52,818 nucleotides of DNA. Origin: an uncultured Bacilli bacterium. Its GTDB lineage: Bacteria > Bacillota_I > Bacilli_A > RF39 > UBA660. The position numbers and the translations under genes are program-made. The DNA lies in assembly GCA_950097225.1 (NCBI GenBank), contig CATNCE010000008.1:1-52818 (forward strand). The letters run 5' to 3'. Within the stretch, counting starts at the first letter, position 1; the number at the start of each line of letters is the position of its first letter. Below the pieces are notes generated by a model that saw only the letters and a program-made list of their open reading frames with translations, ran no database searches and had not been told where the DNA came from. Below, one piece after another: positions 35,555 to 44,587 of this stretch.

Positions 35555-37237
35555 ATGAGGAAGAAAAGTTTAATAATTTTAAGTATATTGTTACTTGTAA
35601 TCGGTTTTGCCAGTGTAGCAACAAATCTAATAATCAATAATACTTTAAATATTGGATACAATAATACATTCTTAGATGATGTCGTATTTATAAAAACTAA
35701 AACTGAGGGAAATGCTAGTATAAGTGAAGATGGAAAAACAATTACATATGATGCTAAAAAGATAAGTGCAATGAATGAAGAAACAGCATTAACCTTCTGG
35801 GTAAAGAATAAAAATACTCAATATGATGCAGATGTAACAATTAATTGTGGATTGAATGAAGCATCAAGTACGTTAAATGATCTTGTTAATATATCTGTAA
35901 ATCCAAGTAGTTTTACATTAGCAAGTAATGAATTCAAAACTGGAGAAGTAAAAGTAAAGTTAAAAAGTGTAGTAACCGAAGAAAAATATGGAACATTCAC
36001 TTGTGAGTTAGTAGCAACGCCAACTGAAAGAGAAATACCAGGTGTAATAACCGATACATGTATAAAAGATTTAAATGGAGCAGAACCATTAATAAGTGGT
36101 GAATTAATCCCTGTTGAATTATCCAATAATGGTAGTGTCACATATTCAGATCAAGGAGAGTCTTGGTACAACTATTGTGAACAAAAATGGGCTAATGCAG
36201 TAATATTAGTTGATAGTCCATCAAAGACTTATAATGTAGGTGACATAATTCAAGAAAGTGATATTGAATCATACTTCGTATGGATACCAAGATATAGATA
36301 TAAGTTATTCCATGCTAATCAGGCAGATGGAACAACATCAAAGTTATCTGAGAGTATTGCTCAGGAAATTGAGATTGAGTTTGAGAGTAAAGATACACCA
36401 GTATCAAATGGAAGTAAGGATGGAGAATGGTTAACACATCCAGCATTCACAAATTTCGATGGAAATGGAATGTGGGTAGGTAAATTCGAAATAGGATATA
36501 AAGGAGCAACAAGTGAATTATCAGCTCGAGTGAGTTCAAGTGATCCAACCAAGATCCAAGTAAAACCAAGTGTATATAGTTGGCGTAGTAATGCAGTAGG
36601 CAATTTCTTTAAAGCCATGTATAATTATAATCGCGAACTTGATTCGCATATGATGAAAAATACTGAATGGGGAGCTGTTGCTTATTTAAGTCATTCAAGA
36701 TATGGAATAAACACAGAAGTAAGAATAAATAATAATTCCAATTTTTTAACTGGATACGCAGCTAATACCAAAGATGCAGGTTCAAGTGCAACAGCAAACC
36801 AGCCTTATAATACAGAAACAGGATATCTAGCATCAACTACTGGTAATATAACAGGAGTATATGACATGTCTGGTGGGTCTTGGGAGTATGTAGCTGGATA
36901 TATAGATGGAAAAGCAGGAAGTAGTGGACTAACATTAGAAGAAATAAGAGAAACATATACTAAGTATATAGATGTATATGCAAGTGATTCATCAACAACA
37001 ACATATAGTAGACGAATACTAGGAGATGCCACAGGAGAGATGGGACCATTTTATTCATCTGGAAATTATCGAAATAACTGGTATGATGATTATTCGGACT
37101 TTGTGTACTCTTCCTACCCTTGGTTCGGTCGCGGCGGCTATTACAGCGTTGGCTCCCGTGCAGGCCAGTTCAGCTTCATTAGGGGCACTGGTGGTGCCTA
37201 CAGCGACGGCAGCGCTCGTCTTGTACTTTTAGGATAG
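35555..37237 (+). CDS. Cassette gene A: secreted FGE/C-type-lectin-like protein with DGR-type variable C-terminus
   Basis: The start at 35555 is chosen because paralogues C and E begin with the same M(R/K)KKS... residues; the ATG six bases earlier is possible. A signal/anchor segment (IILSILLLVIGFASVATNLI) leads to a beta-rich, Ig-like domain (about residues 35-175; DDVVFIKTKTEG, TALTFWVKNKNTQYDADV). The FGE-sulfatase-like fold follows (SYFVWIPRYRYKLFHA, GEWLTHPAFTNFDGNG, MKNTEWGAVAYLSHSRYG, GVYDMSGGSWEYVAGY) and ends RGGYY...SARLVLLG. The last ~50 residues form the ligand-facing variable surface and are encoded by a GC-rich variable repeat. It is probably a cell-surface binding protein; catalytic cysteines of true FGE are not evident. 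Confidence 0.85.
   Translation: MRKKSLIILSILLLVIGFASVATNLIINNTLNIGYNNTFLDDVVFIKTKTEGNASISEDGKTITYDAKKISAMNEETALTFWVKNKNTQYDADVTINCGLNEASSTLNDLVNISVNPSSFTLASNEFKTGEVKVKLKSVVTEEKYGTFTCELVATPTEREIPGVITDTCIKDLNGAEPLISGELIPVELSNNGSVTYSDQGESWYNYCEQKWANAVILVDSPSKTYNVGDIIQESDIESYFVWIPRYRYKLFHANQADGTTSKLSESIAQEIEIEFESKDTPVSNGSKDGEWLTHPAFTNFDGNGMWVGKFEIGYKGATSELSARVSSSDPTKIQVKPSVYSWRSNAVGNFFKAMYNYNRELDSHMMKNTEWGAVAYLSHSRYGINTEVRINNNSNFLTGYAANTKDAGSSATANQPYNTETGYLASTTGNITGVYDMSGGSWEYVAGYIDGKAGSSGLTLEEIRETYTKYIDVYASDSSTTTYSRRILGDATGEMGPFYSSGNYRNNWYDDYSDFVYSSYPWFGRGGYYSVGSRAGQFSFIRGTGGAYSDGSARLVLLG
37076..37230 (+). other. DGR-type variable repeat of gene A
   Basis: This segment is visibly GC-richer than the AT-rich gene body and shares a fixed framework with the ends of B and D (CCTTGGTTC, CGCGGCGGC, GGCTCC, GGCCAG, AGCGCTCG). 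Between the fixed blocks, codons vary at bases 1-2 with constant base 3. Examples in the order A/B/D: GGT/AAT/TAT, TAT/ACT/AGT, AGC/GGC/AAC, ATT/CAT/AGT, GAC/ACC/AGC, GGC/TAC/GTC. This fits mutagenesis of AAT/AAC template codons. Confidence 0.8.
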
Positions 37238-37249
37238 TTTGTATTTTCT

Positions 37250-37345
37250 GTAAAATTTGTGTAGATAATGATAAAAAGTGTAATACAAACACTTGTACAA
37301 AAAAAAATGCTATATTACTAATAGGGTAGTCCGTCCATTAGGAGG
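37250..37345 (+). promoter_or_regulatory. Leader of gene B with 9-A tract (copy 1 of duplicated leader)
   Basis: This 96-base leader is almost identical to the 103-base leader of gene D (46315-46417); the only length difference is the poly-A tract (9 versus 16). It contains an AAGTGT/ACACTT inverted repeat and TTGTAC (37293-37298), then the A-tract. TATATT follows at a 12-base spacing, or TACTAA at 17. It ends in AGGAGG. The A-tract lies where promoter spacing would be set. Confidence 0.65.
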
Positions 37346-37351
37346 CATTTT

Positions 37352-38749
37352 ATGAATATTAAAGTTAAGTATATTGTATTGTTAATAGTAGGTTGCTTGT
37401 TTTTTGGAAGTATAATCGGAGCAGGGGCAGTCACTTTATGTAATGCCAAGGATATCTTATATAATTCATCTGATGAAGCCTGGGATATCGATACAGTAGA
37501 TGATGCATTGAATGATTTATATAATGCATGTGTATTAGGAGAGATGCCAGGAGATGGAAATGGAGGTTCAGGAGAAGGTAATGATGGATTTGGAGCAAGC
37601 GCCCCAGTGATAAATGGAGGCTTAGTGCCTGTATTAATAGCAAGTGATGGAGTAGTAACAAAAGCCAATACAAGTGAAAAATGGTATGATTATAATAATA
37701 AAGAATGGGCTAATTCTGTAATACTAGTTGATAGTCCAAGTAAGCAATATAATGTAGGTGACACCATACAAGAAAGTGATATTGAATCATACTTTGTGTG
37801 GATACCAAGATATAGATATAAGTTATTCCATGCCAATCAAGCAGATGGATATGAAAATAAATTATCTGAGAGTATAGCCCGAGAAATCGAGATTGAGTTT
37901 GAGAGTAAGGATACTCCAGTATCAAATGGAACACAAGATGGAGAATGGTTAACGCATCCTGCCTTCACCAATTTCGATGTAAATGGTATATGGGTAGGTA
38001 AATTTGAAACAGGATATAAAGGAGCAACTAGTGCATCTTCTGCTCAAGTAAGTTCAAGTGATCCGACTAAGATTCAAGTTAAGCCTAGTGTATATAGTTG
38101 GAGAAAAAACTCTGTAGGTAATTTCTTCAAGGCCATGTATAACTATAATCGTGAGTTGGATTCGCATATGATGAAGAATACAGAATGGGGAGCTGTTGCA
38201 TATTTAAGTCATTCAAGATATGGAATAAACACAGAAGTAAGAAAAAATAATAATTCAAACTTCTTAACAGGATATGCAGAAGATACAAAAGATGCAGGTC
38301 CAAGTACAACAAATAATCAACCATATAATACAGAAACAGGATATCTTGCATCAACAACCGGAAATATTACAGGAGTATACGATATGTCAGGAGGCTCGGA
38401 TGAGTACGTTGCTGGATATATAGATGGAAATGTCAGGAATAGTGGACTAACATTAGAAGAAATAAGAAATACATATAGTAAATATATAGATGTATATACA
38501 AGTGACTCAGCAGTAACAACATATAGTAAAAGAATCTTAGGAGATGCAACAGGAGAGATGGGACCATTTTATGGAAGTTATTATAATAACTGGTACGATG
38601 ATTATTCGCACTTTGTGGAGTCTTCTGGCCCTTGGTTCAATCGCGGCGGCACTTACGGCAATGGCTCCCGTGCAGGCCAGTTTAGCTTCCATAGGTACAC
38701 TGGTGTTGCCTACAGCACCTACAGCGCTCGCCTCGTTTTGTTAGGATAA
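37352..38749 (+). CDS. Cassette gene B: secreted FGE/C-type-lectin-like protein with DGR-type variable C-terminus
   Basis: AGGAGG lies 7-12 bases before ATG 37352. The 465-aa product differs from A at the N-terminus: a signal/anchor (YIVLLIVGCLFFGSIIGAGA) is followed by AKDILYNSSDEAWDIDTVDD, a helix typical of phage-fibre-like stalks, and a Gly-rich linker. From SAPVINGGLVPVL onward it shares the FGE-like domain of A, including FVWIPRYRYKLFHANQADG and MKNTEWGAVAYLSH. It ends in a GC-rich variable region. It lies 115 bases downstream of A and has its own leader, so A-B form a cassette with separate promoters. A role as a diversified surface ligand-binder is inferred. Confidence 0.85.
   Translation: MNIKVKYIVLLIVGCLFFGSIIGAGAVTLCNAKDILYNSSDEAWDIDTVDDALNDLYNACVLGEMPGDGNGGSGEGNDGFGASAPVINGGLVPVLIASDGVVTKANTSEKWYDYNNKEWANSVILVDSPSKQYNVGDTIQESDIESYFVWIPRYRYKLFHANQADGYENKLSESIAREIEIEFESKDTPVSNGTQDGEWLTHPAFTNFDVNGIWVGKFETGYKGATSASSAQVSSSDPTKIQVKPSVYSWRKNSVGNFFKAMYNYNRELDSHMMKNTEWGAVAYLSHSRYGINTEVRKNNNSNFLTGYAEDTKDAGPSTTNNQPYNTETGYLASTTGNITGVYDMSGGSDEYVAGYIDGNVRNSGLTLEEIRNTYSKYIDVYTSDSAVTTYSKRILGDATGEMGPFYGSYYNNWYDDYSHFVESSGPWFNRGGTYGNGSRAGQFSFHRYTGVAYSTYSARLVLLG
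38588..38741 (+). other. DGR-type variable repeat of gene B
   Basis: Same framework and reading register as the variable repeat of A, with different residues at the variable codons (CAC, GGC, AAT, ACT, GGC, AAT, CAT, TAC, GTT, ACC, TAC). CGT-GCA after GGCTCC is shared with A but is AGT-TCA in D. Confidence 0.8.
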
Positions 38750-38774
38750 TTTGTATAAGATAAATTGTAAAATT

Positions 38775-38800
38775 AGTGCATAATTAAGTGTACTTTTTTT
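38775..38800 (+). terminator. Weak terminator after gene B
   Basis: AGTGCA/TGTACT 6-bp stem (one G-U) with an 8-base loop, then seven Ts. Confidence 0.45.
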
Positions 38801-38896
38801 ATATAATTGTATGAAATATTTGTGAAATTTGAGGATAGGTATTTAAAAATATTTTAGGGTATGTTATGATAATTCACTGTTAGGAGTGTAGTAGTA

Positions 38897-40933
38897 ATGC
38901 ATAAATTATTGAAAAGTGATTTTGTGTATAATTTTTTAATTTTATTTATTCCAATGCTTGGAGCAGAAATGATTTTCAGACTTATAAGTGGAGCTGAATT
39001 ACTTGATTTCGCAGTGTTACGAATTGTGCTTGGGCTAGTGATATTATCCTTAGTAGTAGGTGGTTTAATTAGTCTAGTTAAACATGTGATAAGCAATGTC
39101 TTGGCTGGTATATTCGTCTTTGTAGCAAGTTTTTATATCTTTTTGCAAGCAGGATTTCATAACTTCTTAGGAGTCTATATTAGCTTTAAGACATCAAGTC
39201 AGTTAGGGGCAGTAACTTCTTATATAAAGGATTTCTTTGCGAGTTTTCATTTCGTATATTTAACTATTTTTATTCCTTTTATATTGTTGATTGTATTTTT
39301 GATTCTTAGTAGAAAGAAAATAAATGTAATACGTGTGCGTAAGCGTTTGGGGGTATTGTGGGTATTACTATTAACTATAATATTTGGGGTCTTTTATATG
39401 GCAACAATAAAACTTTCATTTTTTGAATCTAAGTATCAATCTGTATCAAATGAAGAATTGTTTTTAACTGCTAGTAATCCAACCATTGTTGTCGATCAAT
39501 ATGGTGTTTTAGGTTTCTTTATTCTAGATGTTAAATCTATTGTCTATCCAGTTACAATAGCAGAAGAATATGAAAGTGATGAAAATAATGAACAAATTAT
39601 CAATGAAAATTCACGTTTGTTTGATGATCGGGCTTGGGAGTTATTATTAGAAGAAGAGACTAATAAAGAATATAGTTCGATTGATAAATATTTGTTAAAT
39701 AGACCTATTAGTGATAAAAATGAATATACAGGATTATTTGAAGATAAGAATCTGATAGTTTTAATGTTAGAATCAGTTAATGATATTTTTATAAATCCAG
39801 AGTTATATCCTAATTTTTATAAAATGTTAAGTAATGGTTGGTATTTTGAAAATAATTATTCACCAAGAAATTCATGTGCTACTATGAATAATGAATTTAG
39901 TGGGATGACATCTCTTTATTCAATTTATAATACATGTACAGCTAGTACTTATAAAGATAATAAATATAGTGAAAGTATATTCAATATATTTAATGATATA
40001 GGTTATACAACTTTCTCAGCTCATAATTATACACAGGCTTATTATCCTAGAAAGGCCATTCATACAAGTATGGGAAGTAAGGAATATTATGGTGTTGAAA
40101 AATTAGGCATACCTTATTCTAATGAATATATTAATTGGAGTAACGATGATGAATTCTTAGATAAAGTATTAGATATAATTGATGATAAATTAAGTAGTAG
40201 TGAACATTTTATGACTTGGTTAACAACTGTTTCATCACATCAGCCTTATAGTGTTAATTCAATTCAAGGAGATAAATATTATAATTTAACTAAAGGAACT
40301 AAATATCCAACGGATGTAAGGAGATATATGTCTAAGTTAAAGATCTTAGATAATGCTTTAGGAGTATTATTAGAAGGACTTGAAGAAAAGGGCATATTAG
40401 ATGATACTGTAATTGTCTTGTATGGAGATCATTATCCTTATGGAATAAGTAATAAAAATTTAAATAAGGTTTTACCTTATGATACTGCTGAGGATATGAA
40501 TGCAGAAAGAGTACCATTAGTTATTTATAATTCCGAGCTTGAAGGACAAGTGTTTAGTCAATATACAACGTATATTAATATATTGCCTACTATTGCTAAT
40601 TTGTTTGGACTTGATTATGATCCAAGACTCTATATAGGAACAGATTTGTTTGATGAAAATTATCAGTCTTTGGCAGTATTCGCAGATGGTTCGTGGAAAA
40701 ATGAGCATGCTTATTATGATGCTGCTAAGATGAAAGTTAAATATTATTCGTCATTCACTTATTCAGAAGAAGAAATTAAGAAAATAAATGATGATATAGC
40801 GGATTATGTATCTGTTAGTAATAAAATTATAACTAGTGGGTATTTTGAGAGATTAGAGAAAAAGTTACCTAAATATGAAGAAAAGGTAAAAGAATTAGAA
40901 GAGACTATGTGTCCGTTAGAAGAAGTTGTTTAG
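38897..40933 (+). CDS. LtaS-like sulfatase-fold membrane enzyme (polyglycerol-phosphate synthase family)
   Basis: Five N-terminal membrane segments (residues ~10-180) precede an extracellular alkaline-phosphatase/sulfatase domain. LIVLMLESVNDIFI is the metal-binding Glu region. RNSCATMNNEFSGMTSLY corresponds to the LtaS GKTSDAEF motif, whose Thr is the nucleophile (here the Thr of CATMNNEF). HEHFMTWLTTVSSHQPY-like features and LYGDHYPYG supply the remaining metal ligands. The 678-aa length fits LtaS (~650). Such enzymes polymerise lipoteichoic acid from phosphatidylglycerol, or transfer related phospho-groups to glycans; the exact substrate is open. TAGGAG precedes the ATG. Confidence 0.85.
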   Translation: MHKLLKSDFVYNFLILFIPMLGAEMIFRLISGAELLDFAVLRIVLGLVILSLVVGGLISLVKHVISNVLAGIFVFVASFYIFLQAGFHNFLGVYISFKTSSQLGAVTSYIKDFFASFHFVYLTIFIPFILLIVFLILSRKKINVIRVRKRLGVLWVLLLTIIFGVFYMATIKLSFFESKYQSVSNEELFLTASNPTIVVDQYGVLGFFILDVKSIVYPVTIAEEYESDENNEQIINENSRLFDDRAWELLLEEETNKEYSSIDKYLLNRPISDKNEYTGLFEDKNLIVLMLESVNDIFINPELYPNFYKMLSNGWYFENNYSPRNSCATMNNEFSGMTSLYSIYNTCTASTYKDNKYSESIFNIFNDIGYTTFSAHNYTQAYYPRKAIHTSMGSKEYYGVEKLGIPYSNEYINWSNDDEFLDKVLDIIDDKLSSSEHFMTWLTTVSSHQPYSVNSIQGDKYYNLTKGTKYPTDVRRYMSKLKILDNALGVLLEGLEEKGILDDTVIVLYGDHYPYGISNKNLNKVLPYDTAEDMNAERVPLVIYNSELEGQVFSQYTTYINILPTIANLFGLDYDPRLYIGTDLFDENYQSLAVFADGSWKNEHAYYDAAKMKVKYYSSFTYSEEEIKKINDDIADYVSVSNKIITSGYFERLEKKLPKYEEKVKELEETMCPLEEVV

Positions 40934-40949
40934 TACTTCTTCTTTTTTT
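40918..40949 (+). terminator. Terminator of LtaS-like gene, embedded in its 3' end
   Basis: AGAAGAAGT/ACTTCTTCT 9-bp stem spans the stop codon and runs into seven Ts. Confidence 0.8.
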
Positions 40950-40989
40950 CATTATAATGTATAATAAAGTGTTTGTAGGAAGTGGATTA

Positions 40990-42114
40990 ATGAATTATGA
41001 ATTTTTAATATATTGGCGTGATAAATTACTAATTATGTATAATCGTGCTAGTAAATCGATGAAGGAAAGAATATTATATGATATTTCTTTTTATAATCAT
41101 TTAGTTACTTTATTTGGTTTAGAAAATAAATTGTTTATTTTAAATAGAGAAATAATTAGTGATGAGAAGCTTCTAAATCCTAGTGTATCACTTGCTTCAA
41201 GGGGGATAGAAGAGCTTGAGTATTTTAGTACTATTGCAGATGAGGTACTTGGTGTTTATAAAAGTGAAGGAGTTATAGGTATTGGTACTGATGCTAATCC
41301 TTTTTTGTCGCCTCAAGATCAAAAAGATATACTACGCGAGTTCTTTAATTGGTTTTGTCCTAAACTAGAAGAAATATATCAAGATTTAATTGATAAAGGA
41401 CGAATTATAGAAGTAGACACTTCGGCTTCTATTTTTGGTTTTTCAATTTTGGCACCAGTAAGTGGGGAATATATTTTAGGAAAAGATCGAGGTTGTAAAA
41501 CTTCTTTATCTTGGATAGAAACTTGTGTTCATGAATTAATGCATATATATTCTGCTAAGTTTTTGATGAATTATAGATTTAGTGGGTTTGAAAATATGTT
41601 ATCAGGCTTTTTTTCAGAAACGATATCAATGTTAGCTGAGTTAGAATTATATCGCTTTTATACGGAGAGACATATATGTTATGATGCAGCTAATTTGCAT
41701 GCGCATATTAATGATCTTATGTATTTAAGAAATTATAAATCTATGAAGTATTTATCGATATTGAATAATAGGGATGATGCTTATATGAACGTAAGTCCTG
41801 ATGGGTATGGCTATATTGTCTGGGGGAATATAGATGTTAATATTCCTGGGGAAGAACCTTTATATGGCAATTACAAGAATTATGATGATTTAGGTGTTGA
41901 AGAGTTTATATATGCGATGAGTTTGATAGATGCTTATAATTTAGAAGAGAGAATTGTTAATGGAGAGAAGAATGTTATTAATAATTATTTGATTGACTTT
42001 CAGTGGAGTGATAAGTTAGAAGAGAGGAAGCAAAAAGCATTAAATTTAGATTATATGCGTCACTCTATACGTAAGCATCAAGAGGGGGTTAATAGAATTT
42101 ATCGTTTAAAATAG
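40990..42114 (+). CDS. Putative zinc metallopeptidase (HExxH)
   Basis: AGGAAGTGG lies just before ATG 40990; the longer reading from 40909 overlaps the upstream terminator. The 374-aa protein has ETCVHELMHIYS, a gluzincin-type HExxH (H and E of HELMH), with a candidate third ligand in FFSETISMLAELELYRFY about 30 residues later. No signal peptide is seen, so it may be cytoplasmic, like oligoendopeptidases. It is shorter than M3 peptidases and otherwise unrecognised. It sits between an LtaS-like and a PrsA-like gene, suggesting an envelope-linked role by context only. Confidence 0.7.
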   Translation: MNYEFLIYWRDKLLIMYNRASKSMKERILYDISFYNHLVTLFGLENKLFILNREIISDEKLLNPSVSLASRGIEELEYFSTIADEVLGVYKSEGVIGIGTDANPFLSPQDQKDILREFFNWFCPKLEEIYQDLIDKGRIIEVDTSASIFGFSILAPVSGEYILGKDRGCKTSLSWIETCVHELMHIYSAKFLMNYRFSGFENMLSGFFSETISMLAELELYRFYTERHICYDAANLHAHINDLMYLRNYKSMKYLSILNNRDDAYMNVSPDGYGYIVWGNIDVNIPGEEPLYGNYKNYDDLGVEEFIYAMSLIDAYNLEERIVNGEKNVINNYLIDFQWSDKLEERKQKALNLDYMRHSIRKHQEGVNRIYRLK

Positions 42115-42166
42115 TTTTTTCTTTAAATTTTTATATTTCTATTTTATAATTTTATTAGGAGGAACC

Positions 42167-43156
42167 ATGAAAGAGAATATTAATGAAGAGAATAAAAATG
42201 GGAATAACTTAGTAAAATGGTTTAGGAATAATGCTAAATCGTTTGTTTTCTTAGTTGCTGGGATAGTGATTGGTGTTTTAATACTTGGAGCTTTTTGGCC
42301 AAAAAGAGTTGTTAAGTTAAATAATGGTGAAGAAGTTATTGTCGATGTAGGTAATAAAAGAATCACAGCTAATGAGTTATATGATAAATTGATGGAATCA
42401 AATGGAACTGAAGCAGTATTTAATTTAGTTGATTCATATTTATTAAAGGAAAAATATCCTGATTTAGAAAATGAAGCAATTGAATTTGCTAATGAGCAAT
42501 CTGAAACTATTTATGCGACTTATCAAAATTATTATGGATATACTAAAGAACAATTCTTAGCATCTAATGGGTTTAAAGATGAACAAGCCTTTAAGGATCG
42601 TTTACAAGAAGAATTCTATTATGAAAAATACTATAATGAATATGTAGCAGGAACTTTAAAAGAAAAAGAAATTAAAGATTATTATAAAAAGAGTGTATTT
42701 GGAGAGAAAAGTATTTACTTATTTGCTAGTGAGTCTAAGGATGACTTAGAAAAGGTAAGAAGTGAACTTAAAAAGAATGTCTCATTTAGTGATATTAAGT
42801 CTAAATATACTAGTGTTAGTTGTATATCGTTTGATTCGGTAACTTTTAAAGATACTCAATCTTTATCAGAGACAGTTTTAGAAAAAGTTTTGAAAACTAG
42901 TAAGGGTAAATATACAGAGGTTTTCAGTGATGATGCTTATAAAAATGCTGTTGTTTATATCGTAGATGAGAAAGAGAAGGCTAAAATTGAAGATGTCCGT
43001 TCCGATATTGTCGATATTTTAGTTAAGAGTAAACAAGAAAGTGATGCTAAATTATATTATCAGGCTTTTATTAAATTAAGACAAGATAATAATTTAACTA
43101 TTTATGATACTAAATTAAAAGATTTATATGATGAAAATGTTAAACAATATAAGTAA
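42167..43156 (+). CDS. Membrane-anchored PrsA/SurA-like foldase
   Basis: TTAGGAGGAACC precedes the ATG. The 329-aa product has one N-terminal membrane anchor (SFVFLVAGIVIGVLILGAFW), then the SurA_N-type helical domain (VGNKRITANELYDKLMES, YYGYTKEQFLASNGFKDEQA, EEFYYEKYYNEYVAGTLKEK). A shortened PpiC-like stretch follows (VSFSDIKSKYTS...FSDDAYKNAVVYIVDEKEKA). PrsA normally is a lipoprotein; here a membrane helix replaces the lipobox. It probably folds exported proteins, including the many cassette proteins nearby. Peptidyl-prolyl isomerase activity is uncertain. Confidence 0.8.
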   Translation: MKENINEENKNGNNLVKWFRNNAKSFVFLVAGIVIGVLILGAFWPKRVVKLNNGEEVIVDVGNKRITANELYDKLMESNGTEAVFNLVDSYLLKEKYPDLENEAIEFANEQSETIYATYQNYYGYTKEQFLASNGFKDEQAFKDRLQEEFYYEKYYNEYVAGTLKEKEIKDYYKKSVFGEKSIYLFASESKDDLEKVRSELKKNVSFSDIKSKYTSVSCISFDSVTFKDTQSLSETVLEKVLKTSKGKYTEVFSDDAYKNAVVYIVDEKEKAKIEDVRSDIVDILVKSKQESDAKLYYQAFIKLRQDNNLTIYDTKLKDLYDENVKQYK

Positions 43157-43161
43157 TGAGA

Positions 43162-43188
43162 AGATGATCTAGTGATTATCTTTTTTTG
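43162..43188 (+). terminator. Terminator after PrsA-like gene
   Basis: AGATGATC-tagt-GATTATCT 8-bp stem (one G-U) followed by seven Ts. Confidence 0.8.
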
Positions 43189-43261
43189 TTGTAAAATTCA
43201 ATAACATTTATTTTATAGATTTAGTATGCGTGGTATAATACTAGTAAAGGAATGGTGCAAT

Positions 43262-44482
43262 ATGAATATAAAGGATATTAAAGCGCGTGAAGTTCTTGAT
43301 TCACGAGGAAATCCAACTATTGAAGTTGATTGTATACTTGAAAGTGGAGTATTAGGAAGAGCAATAGTACCTAGTGGAGCTTCAACGGGTGAAAGAGAAG
43401 CATTAGAGCTTCGTGATGGGGAGAACCGTTATAATGGGAAAGGTGTTTTAAAAGCCGTTAGTAATGTCAATGATTTAATTAAACCAGTGTTACTTGGAAT
43501 GGATGTTAGAAAACAAAAAGAAATAGATTATCGCATGCTTGATCTTGATGGAACAGAGAATAAGTCGCGTTTAGGAGCTAATGCTATTTTAGGTGTTTCT
43601 CTAGCTGTTTTAAGAGCTGCAGCTAAGGCGGCTCAGATGGAAGTATTTCAGTATATTGGCAATGGTAATATTTTACCTAAAATAATGATTAATATTATTA
43701 ATGGGGGAGCTCATGCTGATAATAATGTTGATTTTCAAGAGTTTATGATTATTCCAGAGGCCGAGAATATAAAGGAACGTATTCGCATTGGTGCAGAGGT
43801 ATTTCATAGTCTAAAGAAAGTCTTGAATGAAAAAGAGTATTCGACTGGAGTAGGTGATGAAGGTGGATTTGCACCAGATTTAAAATCTAATGAAGAAGGA
43901 TTTGAATTAATTATGGAGGCTATAACAAGAGCTGGATATGTACCAGGAAAAGATGTCTCAATTGGTATTGATGTAGCCGCTTCGGAGTTTTATCAAAATG
44001 GTTTATATCATGTAGATGGCAAAGATATTACTACTGATGAATTAATCGACATGTATGTAAGGTTAGTTGATAAATATCCAATTATATCTATTGAAGATCC
44101 TGTTGATCAAAATGATTGGGATGGATTTGCGAATGTTACTAGAGTGCTTGGAGACCGTATTCAGTTGGTTGGTGATGATTTATTTGTAACTAATAAAAAA
44201 TATTTACAAATGGGAATTGACAAACAAGCGGGAAATGCTATTTTACTTAAAGTAAATCAAATTGGGACAGTTACGGAGACTTTAGAGACTATTGGACTTG
44301 CAAAAGTTAATGGGTATAAGACAGTTTTATCGCATCGTTCGGGAGAAACTGAGGATACGACAATTGCTGATTTAGTTGTTGGACTTAACTTAGGACAGTT
44401 GAAAACAGGATCGATGTCAAGATCAGAACGCATATGTAAATATAATCAATTGATGCGCATAGAAGAGATTTTAAATAAGTAG
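43262..44482 (+). CDS. eno: Enolase
   Basis: AAAGGA precedes ATG 43262, which starts the canonical [20 protein letters not shown]; the 12-codon upstream extension is not used. Key elements are all present: [47 protein letters not shown], metal ligands in [10 protein letters not shown] and [10 protein letters not shown], catalytic Lys in LLKVNQIGT, and [15 protein letters not shown]. It converts 2-phosphoglycerate to phosphoenolpyruvate in glycolysis. At 406 aa it is about 25 residues shorter than usual, with small loops trimmed near [15 protein letters not shown]. It is monocistronic, unlike the common gapA-pgk-tpiA-gpm-eno cluster, and lies between two surface-protein cassettes. Confidence 0.97.
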   Translation: MNIKDIKAREVLDSRGNPTIEVDCILESGVLGRAIVPSGASTGEREALELRDGENRYNGKGVLKAVSNVNDLIKPVLLGMDVRKQKEIDYRMLDLDGTENKSRLGANAILGVSLAVLRAAAKAAQMEVFQYIGNGNILPKIMINIINGGAHADNNVDFQEFMIIPEAENIKERIRIGAEVFHSLKKVLNEKEYSTGVGDEGGFAPDLKSNEEGFELIMEAITRAGYVPGKDVSIGIDVAASEFYQNGLYHVDGKDITTDELIDMYVRLVDKYPIISIEDPVDQNDWDGFANVTRVLGDRIQLVGDDLFVTNKKYLQMGIDKQAGNAILLKVNQIGTVTETLETIGLAKVNGYKTVLSHRSGETEDTTIADLVVGLNLGQLKTGSMSRSERICKYNQLMRIEEILNK

Positions 44483-44489
44483 GGAATTT

Positions 44490-44517
44490 AGAGGCAATGT
44501 TAAATGTCTCTTTTTTC
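44490..44517 (+). terminator. Terminator after eno
   Basis: AGAGGCA/TGTCTCT 7-bp stem (one G-U) followed by Ts. Confidence 0.75.
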
Positions 44518-44587
44518 GTTATTAAATAGTGTTGTGTCAACTATTATTAGTATGATAAACTATGTATAGAATCGAGGGTTTATACCT

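Noticed and set aside
37318..38357. Long minus-strand ORFs opposite gene B (and similar ones opposite A, C and D)
   Set aside because: They have no ribosome-binding site, odd composition, and mirror conserved plus-strand coding; shadows.
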